Part shown: positions 26,411 to 34,747 of the stretch, one piece after another
Position numbering within the stretch: position 1 is the stretch's first letter
Layout of the letters: each line of letters opens with the position of its first letter
Source of the DNA: Actinomadura soli
GTDB taxonomy: Bacteria > Actinomycetota > Actinomycetes > Streptosporangiales > Streptosporangiaceae
DNA: 53,427 nucleotides
Reading direction: 5' to 3'
NCBI RefSeq assembly: GCF_005889715.1
Contig: NZ_VCKW01000021.1
Location: forward strand, 1-53,427
The notes under the pieces: generated by a model
The model's input: only the letters and a program-made list of their open reading frames with translations
What the model was told of the DNA's origin: nothing
Databases searched by the model: none
Made by a program: the position numbers and the translations under genes

Positions 26411-27585
26411 GGAGAACCTACCCTGTCGAGATTGTCCTGTTTCCCCCTGGTGGCCGGCTCGGGCGCCTCGTCATCGGCGTCCAGCACGACGATGCTCTCC
26501 GCCGGGATCCGCAGCTCCACCGCGTCGCCCGGGCTCACCGCCCGTCCGGACGGGTCGGGATCGGCGCCGCGCACCCGCAGCACCGTGCCCGCGACCTCGA
26601 TGTGGTGCTCGATCTGCCCGCCGAGGTACATCGAGTCCCGGACCCGCCCGCTGACCGTGTTCGTCCGGTCCCCGGGCCGGTCGGCCGTCCCGGCGTCGGC
26701 GGGCACGACGCTCAGCGCGGTGCTGCGCACGCAGAGCCGCACCCGCCCGCGACCGGCGGCCGGGCCGCCGAAGCACCGGAGGGCGATCCCGCCGCCGTCG
26801 AGGCGGGCGACCGCCCGGTCCCCCGCGCGCTCGACGATGTCGGCGTCGAAGAAGTTCTCGTAGCCGACGAAGTCGGCGACGAACCAGGTGCGCGGACGCT
26901 CGTAGATGTCGCGCGGCGTGCCCACCTGCTGGACGCGGCCGTCCTTCATCAGGACGATCCGATCCGACAGCGACATCGCCTCGACCTGGTCGTGCGTCAC
27001 GTACACGGCGGTCGTGCCCAGCTCGCGCTGGAAGTCGCGGATCCCGACCCGCATCGCGGCGCGCAACTTGGCGTCCAGGTTGGACAGCGGCTCGTCGTAC
27101 AGCACCACCCGCGGCCGGCTGACCAGCGCGCGGGCCAGCGCGACCCGCTGCTGCTGGCCGCCGGACAGGCGGGTGACCGGCCGGTCCGCCAGCGCGGCCA
27201 GCCCGACCAGCTCCAGCGTCTGGTCGACCCGCCGCTGCACCTCGGGGCGCTTCACCCGGCGCCGCCGCAGCGGGTAGGCGACGTTCTGGAAGACGTTCAT
27301 CTGCGGCCAGAGCGCGTAGCTCTGGAACACCATGCCGATGTCGCGCCTCTCCGGCGGCACGAAGATCTGCTCCGGGACGGACGTCACCACGTCCCCGCCG
27401 ATGGTGATCTCACCCGCGTCCGGCTTCTCCAGCCCGGCGAGGCAGCGCAGGGTGGTCGTCTTGCCGCAGCCGCTGGGGCCGAGCAGGGTGAGGAACTCGC
27501 CCTCCCGCACCGACAGGCCGACGCCGTCCACGGCCGCGAGCGCGCCGTAGCGCTTGCCGAGCCCGTCGATTCCTATGGCCGCCAT
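26407..27585 (-). CDS. ABC importer ATP-binding subunit (FbpC/PotA-like)
   Basis: 392 residues. Walker A is GPSGCGKTT (about 36-44), the signature LSGGQQQR (about 139-146), Walker [13 protein letters not shown], and the switch His in [10 protein letters not shown]. The last 130 residues form a TOBE-type regulatory domain. It would energise uptake through the double permease encoded just upstream (34-nt gap) and is coupled to the binding-protein gene downstream. Confidence 0.94.
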   Translation of the reverse strand: MAAIGIDGLGKRYGALAAVDGVGLSVREGEFLTLLGPSGCGKTTTLRCLAGLEKPDAGEITIGGDVVTSVPEQIFVPPERRDIGMVFQSYALWPQMNVFQNVAYPLRRRRVKRPEVQRRVDQTLELVGLAALADRPVTRLSGGQQQRVALARALVSRPRVVLYDEPLSNLDAKLRAAMRVGIRDFQRELGTTAVYVTHDQVEAMSLSDRIVLMKDGRVQQVGTPRDIYERPRTWFVADFVGYENFFDADIVERAGDRAVARLDGGGIALRCFGGPAAGRGRVRLCVRSTALSVVPADAGTADRPGDRTNTVSGRVRDSMYLGGQIEHHIEVAGTVLRVRGADPDPSGRAVSPGDAVELRIPAESIVVLDADDEAPEPATRGKQDNLDRVGSP

Positions 27586-27619
27586 GTCGCCTCCCCAGTC
27601 GTCGCGTGATCGCGTGAGT

Positions 27620-29374
27620 TCATGAGTGCCCCCGTCCGAGGCGGCGCAGGAGCAGGCTCGCGGTCCAGCCGACGGCGAGGACGACGATGAAGCTCGCCAT
27701 CATCACGCAGAAGGCGGCCCCGGCCTGTCCCGCGTCGCCGCTCTGGTACAGCGAGTACGCCTTGACCGGCAGGGTCTGGTTGTCGGGCGAGGCGAGCAGG
27801 ATCGGCACGTCGAGGTTCCCGGCCGACAGCACCGCCGCGACGAACCAGCCGACGAGGAAGCTCGGCAGGATCAGCCGTCCGGTGATGACGACGAGCGTCC
27901 GGGTCGCGGACGTCCCGCAGATCCGGGCGGCCTCCTCCAGCTCGGTGCCGATCTGCGCGATCGAGCCCTCGGTCGCGCGGCTGGTGATCGGCACCGCGTG
28001 CACGGCGAGCGCGATCACCAGGATCCAGATCGTGGAGTACAGCTCGCGCAGGCCCGGCACGGCCAGGTACGCCCAGAGGATGGCGAGGCCGACGGTGATG
28101 CCGGGCAGCGCCATCAGGATCCAGACGCCCATCACCGGGACGCTCCGCAACCGCGACCTGCTGTTCTTGCCGGCATAGGTGACGACCACGGCGATCGCCG
28201 TCCCGGCCAGCCCGGCGACGCCGCTGACGATCAAGGTCGTGACCAGCGCGGACATGGTCTCCGGGTCGTCCAGCACGGCCGTGTAGTTGGCCATCGTCAG
28301 GTTGCCGTAGACGCCGAAGAACGGCTGGAGCGAGCCGACGACGAGCTGCCCGACCGGCAGCAGCACCGCGAGCAGGCCATAGAGGACGATCACCGCCGTG
28401 CACGCGTACTTCCACCGTCCGATGTCCCAGCGGGCGCGGTCGTCCGACTTGCCGGTCACCGTGACGAACGACCGCTGGCCGAGCAGCCTCCGCTGGACGA
28501 GGACGAGCCCGATGACGATCGCGACCAGCAGCATCGACAGCGCGCTCGCGCCCGCGTAGTCGGACGGCGTCACCGCCGTGACGTGCGACAGGATCTCCGT
28601 CGGGAACACGTGGATGCCGGCCGGGAGGCCGAGCAGGAGCGGGATGTCGAGCAGGCTCAGCCCGGCGGTGAACCCGAGGATCGCGATCCCGGTGATCGCC
28701 GGGGCCAGCACGGGCAGCTCCACGCGCAGGACGGTCGAGAGCCGTCCCGCGCCCGCCACCCTGGACGCCTCCTCCAGGCTCCGGTTGAGGCCCATGAACG
28801 AGCCGAGGAAGAGGAAGTAGACGATCGCGGTCAGCTTCAGCGCGGTGACGCCGATGATCCCGTACCACGACTCGACGTTGACGATGGAGTCGCCGGGAAG
28901 CAGCGGCACCTGCCGGTAGCCCGCGTTGATCAGCCCGGCGGGGTCGCGGCCCAGCATCCCCCACCCGATCGTGAAGAAGATCGTCGGGGTGGCGAAGACC
29001 AGCACCATGATGGGCGTGACGAGCCGCCGCAGCGGCGTCGTCGTGCGGGTTACGACCCAGGCGAAGAACGCGCCCATCGTCAGGCACAGCACCTGGACGG
29101 CGCCGGAGTACAGCGCCGAGTTCCTCAGCGTCCCCCAGACCTTCGAGTCCTTGTAGGCGCCGGTGATCCCGTCGGCGGAGAAGTCGCCCGGCAGGCCCGG
29201 CGCGGCGGTGCGGAACGCCCCGAAGACCAGCATCAGGAACGGGTAGATGAACAGGAACCCGACCACCAGGACCAGCAGCAGGACGACCAGCGTGTCCGCG
29301 GGCAGGAACCGGCGCCGCAGCCGGACGATCCGTCCGGCGCGGGCCGTGCCGCGCGGCAGGGTCCGGGCGGTCAC
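27620..29374 (-). CDS. ABC importer permease with two fused transmembrane domains
   Basis: 584 residues from the GTG at 29374, which overlaps the stop of the HicB-like gene; a longer frame upstream is Pro/Gly-rich and unlikely to be coded. There are about 12 transmembrane helices in two halves, each with its EAA loop for the ATPase: EEASRVAGAGRLSTVLRVEL (about residue 235) and EEAARICGTSATRTLVVI (about 490). This fused FbpB-like layout means a single polypeptide forms the whole membrane pore. The first helix LVVLLLVLVVGFLFIYPF begins about 25 residues after the start. Confidence 0.93.
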   Translation of the reverse strand: MTARTLPRGTARAGRIVRLRRRFLPADTLVVLLLVLVVGFLFIYPFLMLVFGAFRTAAPGLPGDFSADGITGAYKDSKVWGTLRNSALYSGAVQVLCLTMGAFFAWVVTRTTTPLRRLVTPIMVLVFATPTIFFTIGWGMLGRDPAGLINAGYRQVPLLPGDSIVNVESWYGIIGVTALKLTAIVYFLFLGSFMGLNRSLEEASRVAGAGRLSTVLRVELPVLAPAITGIAILGFTAGLSLLDIPLLLGLPAGIHVFPTEILSHVTAVTPSDYAGASALSMLLVAIVIGLVLVQRRLLGQRSFVTVTGKSDDRARWDIGRWKYACTAVIVLYGLLAVLLPVGQLVVGSLQPFFGVYGNLTMANYTAVLDDPETMSALVTTLIVSGVAGLAGTAIAVVVTYAGKNSRSRLRSVPVMGVWILMALPGITVGLAILWAYLAVPGLRELYSTIWILVIALAVHAVPITSRATEGSIAQIGTELEEAARICGTSATRTLVVITGRLILPSFLVGWFVAAVLSAGNLDVPILLASPDNQTLPVKAYSLYQSGDAGQAGAAFCVMMASFIVVLAVGWTASLLLRRLGRGHS

Positions 29375-29619
29375 CGGCGGCCACCCGGCCGGAGGGCCGC
29401 CCGGGGGGTCGGGACCGGGCGGCCCTCCCGCACCAGCTTCCGGATGTACTCCTCGCGGAGTTCCTCGAGCCTGTCCAGGGCGTCGAACGGCGACCTGGCC
29501 TCGGCCACGCAGCCGGGAAGCTCCTCGTACTCCAGCCGGCAGACCCATTCGCCGTCCGGTCCTCGCATGGCGACGACGTCCAGGATGTAGGGGATCGCCA
29601 GATAATCGTCCACGTTCAT
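29371..29619 (-). CDS. HicB-like small protein (orphan antitoxin fold)
   Basis: 82 residues from the ATG at 29619 (a GTG one codon upstream is also possible). It resembles the HicB/UPF0150 antitoxin fold: a short beta-sheet segment VCRLEYEELPGCVAEARSPF followed by a helix DALDRLEELREEYIRKLV. In HicAB systems a 60-residue HicA toxin lies next to it; none is seen here. It sits in the transport/oxygenase operon, 31 nt after the Rieske gene, and overlaps the permease start (GTGA). It may be a solitary regulator rather than an antitoxin. Confidence 0.65.
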   Translation of the reverse strand: MNVDDYLAIPYILDVVAMRGPDGEWVCRLEYEELPGCVAEARSPFDALDRLEELREEYIRKLVREGRPVPTPRAALRPGGRR

Positions 29620-29650
29620 CACGGGACCGCTCTCTCTCGCCGGGCGCCGG

Positions 29651-30970
29651 TCAGATGCCGCCCGCGACGGACGGGTCCAGCTCGGGGTGCTCCACCCTGG
29701 CGCGGCGCAGGTTCCGGGTGCGCTCGACCCAGTCGGCGTCCTTCGGCAGGACGATGCCGCCGGAGCGCTGCTGGTAGACCTCGGGGTCGTCCACGCCCGG
29801 CGGGGTGACGCCCTGCTCCGCCAGGGCCTTCGCCGCCGCGATCAGCCGCCGCCGGACCCGGATGATCATCATGTCGGAGCTGCCGAGCCGCTCCTGCGTC
29901 CGGTCGTAGATCGGGCCCATGCTCTCCGTCACGGCGACGTCCTGGGTGGAGATGTACTCGATCCCGGTGTAGCTGTCACCGCGCCGCTGGGCGTCGCGGT
30001 CGATGAGGTAGTCGTTGCCGGCGTCCTGCTCCAGGCGGAAGCGGCCGAGCCAGCCGGTCGTGTTGGGCTTCTGCGGCGGCAGCTTCCCGGTGATCCCGAC
30101 GCGCTGGCCGGGGGGCGCGAGGTAGGTGCGCTTGAGGCCGACGCTGAACTGGAGCGTGTGGTGGTCGTCCATCGGGACCCACGCACGGACGCCGACCCGC
30201 AGCCCGAGAACCCCGGTCGGGGTCATCGTGTAGAAGGGGAAAAGGAAATGGCCGATGCGCCAGTAGTAATCGTCGTCGTTTCCGGCCGGACGGTAGGCGC
30301 CGTACGTCGTCCCGAAATCGGTGTCGAGCACTTTGTAGCGGGGCGCCTGGTCCTGCAGCGCGAATTGCAGGAACGTTCCTTCGCCGACCTCGTCGGGTGA
30401 GCCGTGCCCGGTGTGCAGGAACCCGACGTGCGAGGTGTCGAGGTCGCCTTCCAGCACCTGCAGCCAGTTGCAGTCGCGGTAGCCGGCGAACGACTCCCGG
30501 TTCGCCACGTCGTCGTCGAGCTGCTCGAAGTCGGGCAGCGGCGGGGGCTCCTCGCGCGGGCCGAGGTAGGCCCACACGATGCCGCCGCGCTCGGCGCACG
30601 GGTACCCGCGCGGCTTGACCTTCCGCTTGAAGTCGCTTTCGGGGGGCTCGCTCGGCATGTCCACGCAGGCGCCGGTGACGTCGAACTTCCAGCCGTGGTA
30701 GACGCAGCGGAGGCCGTCGTCCTCGTTGCGGCCGAAGAACAGCGAGGCTCCTCGGTGCGGGCAGTTGTTGGGCAGGAGCCCGACGCATCCGGACGTGTCG
30801 CGGAAGGCGATCAGCTTCTCGCCGAGCAGCAGGACGCGGACGGGGTCGCCGTCCGGCTCGGGCAGTTCGCGCGACAGCAGGGCCGGTACCCAGTACTCCC
30901 GCATCAGCGCGCCCATCGGCGTTCCCGGGCCCACGCGGGTGATCAGGTCGTTGTTCTCGTGGCTCAGCAC
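29651..30970 (-). CDS. Rieske [2Fe-2S] ring-hydroxylating oxygenase, alpha subunit
   Basis: About 439 residues from a GTG at 30970, which has AGGGAG a few nt upstream; an earlier start at 31045 would add 25 residues. The Rieske motif is C-P-H-x16-C-x2-H (NNCPHRG and RCVYHGW). The mononuclear iron site shows EGDLDTSHVGFLH, with the third ligand probably Asp in RLEQDAGNDYLID. The overall layout resembles the phthalate 4,5-dioxygenase oxygenase subfamily. No reductase gene is present in the window, so electrons must come from an unlinked partner. It begins an operon with the HicB-like gene and ABC importer. Confidence 0.93.
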   Translation of the reverse strand: MLSHENNDLITRVGPGTPMGALMREYWVPALLSRELPEPDGDPVRVLLLGEKLIAFRDTSGCVGLLPNNCPHRGASLFFGRNEDDGLRCVYHGWKFDVTGACVDMPSEPPESDFKRKVKPRGYPCAERGGIVWAYLGPREEPPPLPDFEQLDDDVANRESFAGYRDCNWLQVLEGDLDTSHVGFLHTGHGSPDEVGEGTFLQFALQDQAPRYKVLDTDFGTTYGAYRPAGNDDDYYWRIGHFLFPFYTMTPTGVLGLRVGVRAWVPMDDHHTLQFSVGLKRTYLAPPGQRVGITGKLPPQKPNTTGWLGRFRLEQDAGNDYLIDRDAQRRGDSYTGIEYISTQDVAVTESMGPIYDRTQERLGSSDMMIIRVRRRLIAAAKALAEQGVTPPGVDDPEVYQQRSGGIVLPKDADWVERTRNLRRARVEHPELDPSVAGGI

Positions 30971-31047
30971 TGCCGGCTCCCTCCCAGTTCGCGGTCCGTG
31001 CTCCCCCGTGAACTCCGGACGGGCGCCCCCTCCCGCCAAGCTCAATG

Positions 31048-31079
31048 CACCATAGGCTACAGTATATAGAGTTTGCGGA
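31048..31079 (-). promoter_or_regulatory. AT-rich promoter element of the Rieske-ABC operon
   Basis: The stretch around 31053-31072 (ATAGGCTACAGTATATAGAG on the plus strand) is an isolated AT-rich block upstream of the Rieske gene. On the minus strand it includes CTCTATATACTGTAGCCTAT. An identical 11-mer (ATAGGCTACAG) occurs upstream of selD at 53237-53247, suggesting a shared -10-type element. It only partly fits the GntR palindrome. Confidence 0.4.
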
Positions 31080-31138
31080 ACAAGGCTCTTCCGGCACGTC
31101 CGCCCCGGCGGTCCCGCACGTCAGCGCAGGCCCGCACG

Positions 31139-33241
31139 TCAGCGCAGGAAGGCGTCGGGGGTGAGGGGAAGGTCGCGGACGCGGACGCCGGTGGCGTGGA
31201 ACGCCGCGTTGGCGATGGCCGCGGCGACGCCGACGATGCCGATCTCGCCGACGCCCTTCGCGCCGAGCTCGTTGTAGTGCGGGTCGGCCTCGTCGATCCA
31301 GACCGCGTCGACGTCCTGGACGTCCGCGTGCGCGGCGATGTGGTAGTCCGCGAGGTCGCGGGTGACGACCTGCCCGGGGCCCGGGTCCATGACGCCGTGC
31401 TCGTGCAGCGCCGCCGACAGGCCCATCACCATCCCGCCGGTGAGCTGCGAGCGGGCGGTGCGCGGGTTGACGACCCGGCCGACGGCGAAGACGCCGAGCA
31501 GCCGGGGCACGCGGATCTCTCCCGTGTCGGCGTGCACCCTGACCTCGGCGAACTGGGCGCCGAACGCGTGCAGCGCGACTTTCCCCGCGCCCGGGACGCC
31601 CGCGCCCGTCGCCCCGGCCTCGGCACCCTCCGCCGGGGCCGTGCCGTACTTCTCGCGGAAGGCGCGGGCGGCGGCGATGACGGCCGAGCCCCAGCCGCCC
31701 AGCCCCATCGACCCGGCGGCCGGTGCGGCGGCGGGCAGCGTGCTTTCGCCGAGCCGCAGGTCGACGGCGTCCAGCGGGACGGCGAGGGCATCGGCGGCGA
31801 TCTGCGTCAGGGCGGTCCGGGAGCCGGTGCCGATGTCGGCGGCGGCGATGTCCACCCGGTAGCGGCCTCCGGCGAGGGCCCGGATCGCCGCGTTCGACGG
31901 GCCGATGACCGGATACGCGGGATAGGTGGCGGCGGCCACGCCGGTACCGGTCAGCCAGCCGTCGTCCAGGCGGGCGGCGGGGGCCGGGTCGCGGTCCGTC
32001 CAGCCGAAGCGGCGGGCCCCTTCCCGCAGGCAGGCGACCAGGTTCCGGGTGGAGTACGGCAGCCCGGTCTCGGGGTCGCGGCCGGGCTCGTTGCGAACGC
32101 GCAATTCGATGGGGTCGAGGCCGCAGGCGACGGCCAGCTCGTCCATCGCCGACTCCAGCGCGAACATGCCCGGTGCCTCGCCCGGCGCCCGCATCACCGT
32201 GGGGACGGAGACGTCCAGCGCGGCCAGCCGGTGCGTGGTGCGCCGGTTGGGCGCGGCGTACATGGTGCGGGTGGCGAGCGCGGTCTGCTCCGCGAACTCC
32301 ACGAGCTTCGAGGTCCCGCCTACCGCGTCGTGGGCGATGGCGGTCAGGCGTCCGTCCGCGTCCGCGCCGAGCCGGATCCGCTGGACGGTCGAGGGCCGGT
32401 ATCCGGAGCCCGCGAACGTCAGCCTGCGGGGCAGCGCGAACTTCACCGGACGGCCCTCGACCGTCCGGGCGGCGAGCGCGACGAGGACGTGATGCGCCTT
32501 CGGCCGCAGCTTGCTGCCGAAACCGCCCCCGACATGCGGGGAGATGACCTCGACGCGGTCCGGCGGCAGGCCGAGGACGGCCGCCATGATCTGCCGCATC
32601 CGGATGACGCCTTGCGTCGAGTCGTACAGGGTGAGGCGGTCGCCGCCGCCGTCCCGGTCCCAGCGGGCGACGGCGGTCTGCGGCTCCATCGGGACGTGGA
32701 ACTGGAGCGGGGTGGAGTACGTGCGGTCGAGCGTGACCGCCGCGTCCGCCATCGCCGCGTCGACGTCGCCCGCGATGGTGTCGGTCTCCAGGCCGGTGTT
32801 GACCGTGGCCGGCGCGTACAGGTCGTCACGGCCGGGGCCCGGCTCGACGTCGTGCGGCCGGGCGTCGTACTCGACCCGCACCAGACCGGCGGCCTGGGCG
32901 GCGATCTCCGGGCGGGATGCGACGACCGCGCCGATGAGCTGGCCGCGGAAGGCCACTTCGTCGGATTGCAGCACCCACAGCTCCGCGTTCTCGTCGGACG
33001 CGAGCCGTGGGGCGTTCTCGTGCGTGAGGACGGCGACGACCCCGTCCAGGCGATCGGCGGCGGCGGTGTCGATCGCGGTGATGTGGCCGCGGGCGCTCGT
33101 GGAGGTCACGGCGGCGAGGTACAGCGGGGCCTCGACCGGCTGGTCGTAGGCGTACGGCGCCGTGCCGGTGACCTTCGCCCGTCCTTCCAGGCGCGGCACC
33201 GGCGCGCCGATGGCCCGGCTTCCCGTGGGCGCGCTGGTCAT
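31139..33241 (-). CDS. Molybdenum hydroxylase, large (molybdopterin-binding) subunit
   Basis: 700 residues of the xanthine dehydrogenase/CO dehydrogenase-type large subunit. The N-domain has VPRLEGRAKVTGTAPYAYD. The Mo-binding part has SPHVGGGFGSKL, FALPRRLTFAGSGYRPSTVQ-type sequence, MRAPGEAPGMFALE, and the catalytic Glu in GAKGVGEIGIVGVAAA near the end. There is no CO-dehydrogenase AYRCSFR loop, so it is not a form I CO dehydrogenase. It hydroxylates a carbon in a heteroaromatic ring or an aldehyde, using water. The start is coupled by ATGA to the FAD subunit. Confidence 0.94.
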   Translation of the reverse strand: MTSAPTGSRAIGAPVPRLEGRAKVTGTAPYAYDQPVEAPLYLAAVTSTSARGHITAIDTAAADRLDGVVAVLTHENAPRLASDENAELWVLQSDEVAFRGQLIGAVVASRPEIAAQAAGLVRVEYDARPHDVEPGPGRDDLYAPATVNTGLETDTIAGDVDAAMADAAVTLDRTYSTPLQFHVPMEPQTAVARWDRDGGGDRLTLYDSTQGVIRMRQIMAAVLGLPPDRVEVISPHVGGGFGSKLRPKAHHVLVALAARTVEGRPVKFALPRRLTFAGSGYRPSTVQRIRLGADADGRLTAIAHDAVGGTSKLVEFAEQTALATRTMYAAPNRRTTHRLAALDVSVPTVMRAPGEAPGMFALESAMDELAVACGLDPIELRVRNEPGRDPETGLPYSTRNLVACLREGARRFGWTDRDPAPAARLDDGWLTGTGVAAATYPAYPVIGPSNAAIRALAGGRYRVDIAAADIGTGSRTALTQIAADALAVPLDAVDLRLGESTLPAAAPAAGSMGLGGWGSAVIAAARAFREKYGTAPAEGAEAGATGAGVPGAGKVALHAFGAQFAEVRVHADTGEIRVPRLLGVFAVGRVVNPRTARSQLTGGMVMGLSAALHEHGVMDPGPGQVVTRDLADYHIAAHADVQDVDAVWIDEADPHYNELGAKGVGEIGIVGVAAAIANAAFHATGVRVRDLPLTPDAFLR

Positions 33242-34224
33242 CGGGCTTCCCGCGCGGCCAGCCCGCGCAGCACCGCCGCCAGGGTGCTGCGGGCCATCGG
33301 GACCTTGAACGCGTTCCCGGGCAGCGGGCGGGCGGCGGCCAGTTCGGCGTCGGCGGCCGTCCGGAAGGACGCGCCGGTGGCGGGGGCGCCGCGCAGCGCC
33401 GCCTCGGCCCGCGACGCCCGCCACGGCCGGTGCGCGAGGCCGCCGAACGCGATGCGCGCGTCGCGCACCGTGCCGCCGGCGTCGACGTCGAGGACGGCGG
33501 CCACCGAGACCAGCGCGAACGCGTACGACGCGCGGTCGCGGACCTTGCGGTAGGCAGACGGGGCGGCGGCGGGCTCTGGCAGGTCGATCGCGGTGATCAG
33601 CTCGCCGTGGGCCAGGGCGGTGTCGCGCTCCGGGTCGTCGCCGGTGTAGAGGTCCGCGATCGGAATGGCGCGCTCTCCGTCCGGGCCCTGCACCTGGACG
33701 ACGGCGTCGAGCGCGGTCAGCGCCACCGCCATGTCGGACGGGTGCACGGCCACGCACCGCTCGGACGCCCCGAGGATCGCGTGATGGCGGTTGTAACCGT
33801 GCAGCGCCGCGCAGCCCGAGCCCGGCTCGCGCTTGTTGCACGCGAGGGTCACGTCCTGGAAGTAGACGCAGCGGGTGCGTTGCAGCAGGTTGCCGCCGAT
33901 GGTCGCCATGTTGCGCACCTGCCCGGACGCGCCCGCCAGCAGCGCCCGCGCGAGCATCGGGTAGCGCCGCCGGACCTCCGGGTCGGCGGCGGCGTCGGCG
34001 TTGCGGACGGTGGCGCCGATCCGCAGCCCGCCGCCGGGCAGCGGCTCGATCCGGTCGAGGGGCAGCCCGGTGACGTCGACCAGGAGGGAAGGGCCGGTGA
34101 CGCCGAGCTTCATCAGGTCGACGAGGTTCGTCCCGCCGCCGAGGAACGCGGCGTCCGCGCGGGACGCCACCGTGGCCACGGCCGCGCCCGCGTCGGCCGG
34201 ACGCTCGTAGTCGAAGGGATTCAC
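33238..34224 (-). CDS. Molybdenum hydroxylase, FAD-binding subunit
   Basis: 328 residues from the GTG at 34224 (overlapping the [2Fe-2S] subunit stop). It starts MNPFDYERPADAGAAVATVA-like with FAD contacts AFLGGGTNLVDLMKLG and GQVRNMATIGGNLLQRTRCVY. The segment CVYFQDVTLACNKREPGSGC (about residues 123-142) contains three cysteines that in some relatives bind a [4Fe-4S] cluster (4-hydroxybenzoyl-CoA reductase type), but the spacing is not conclusive. The subunit passes electrons from the [2Fe-2S] protein to an acceptor. Confidence 0.93.
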   Translation of the reverse strand: MNPFDYERPADAGAAVATVASRADAAFLGGGTNLVDLMKLGVTGPSLLVDVTGLPLDRIEPLPGGGLRIGATVRNADAAADPEVRRRYPMLARALLAGASGQVRNMATIGGNLLQRTRCVYFQDVTLACNKREPGSGCAALHGYNRHHAILGASERCVAVHPSDMAVALTALDAVVQVQGPDGERAIPIADLYTGDDPERDTALAHGELITAIDLPEPAAAPSAYRKVRDRASYAFALVSVAAVLDVDAGGTVRDARIAFGGLAHRPWRASRAEAALRGAPATGASFRTAADAELAAARPLPGNAFKVPMARSTLAAVLRGLAAREAR

Positions 34225-34727
34225 CCGGACACCTCGCGGATCGCCGCGACGATGCCGGGGTAGGCGCCGCAGCGGCACAGGTTGCCGCTCATCCGCTCGC
34301 GGATCTCCTCGTCGTCCAGGACGGTCGGGCCCTCCAGGTCGCCGGTGACGTGGCTCGGCGCGCCCTTTCCGGCCTCATCGAGCATGCCCGCCGCCGAGCA
34401 GATCTGGCCCGGGGTGCAGTACCCGCACTGGAAGCCGTCGTGGTCGATGAACGCCTGCGCCAGCGGATGCGGTTCGCCGTCCGGGGACAGCCCGGCCGCG
34501 GTGGTGATCTCCGCTCCGTCGTGGGCCACCGCGAGGGCCAGGCACGCCAGGACGCGCCGTCCGTCCAGCAGGACGGTGCACGCGCCGCACTGGCCGTGGT
34601 CGCAGCCCTTCTTGGGGGACGTCACGCCGAGGTGGTCGCGCAGCGCGTCCAGCAGCGTGGTGCGCGTGTCGATGACCAGCGACCGGCTCTCGCCGTCGAC
34701 CGTGAGCATGATCGACCCGGTGGACAT
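34221..34727 (-). CDS. Molybdenum hydroxylase, [2Fe-2S] subunit
   Basis: 168 residues. The plant-type ferredoxin domain has CDHGQCGACTVLLDGRRVLAC (four Cys for cluster II), and the helical domain has CGYCTPGQIC with CRCGAYPG for cluster I. This is the small subunit of a three-subunit molybdenum hydroxylase, in the usual S-M-L order of genes. It begins 20 nt after the selB stop, so it may be read from the selB transcript or from the AT-rich element in the gap. Confidence 0.95.
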   Translation of the reverse strand: MSTGSIMLTVDGESRSLVIDTRTTLLDALRDHLGVTSPKKGCDHGQCGACTVLLDGRRVLACLALAVAHDGAEITTAAGLSPDGEPHPLAQAFIDHDGFQCGYCTPGQICSAAGMLDEAGKGAPSHVTGDLEGPTVLDDEEIRERMSGNLCRCGAYPGIVAAIREVSG

Positions 34728-34731
34728 AGGC

Positions 34732-34745
34732 CACAGAGTATAGAA
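34732..34745 (-). promoter_or_regulatory. AT-rich element between selB and the molybdenum hydroxylase genes
   Basis: On the minus strand the gap contains CTTTCTATACTCTGTG, which shares TTTCTATACT with the box upstream of the ThDP enzyme operon and has the TATAnTCT half-site of the GntR palindrome. It could be a promoter for the molybdenum hydroxylase operon, making these genes independent of selB. The match is partial. Confidence 0.35.
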
Positions 34746-34747
34746 AG

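Noticed and set aside
31139-33241. Form I carbon monoxide dehydrogenase
   Set aside because: The large subunit lacks the AYRCSFR active-site loop, so only a general molybdenum hydroxylase call is supported.
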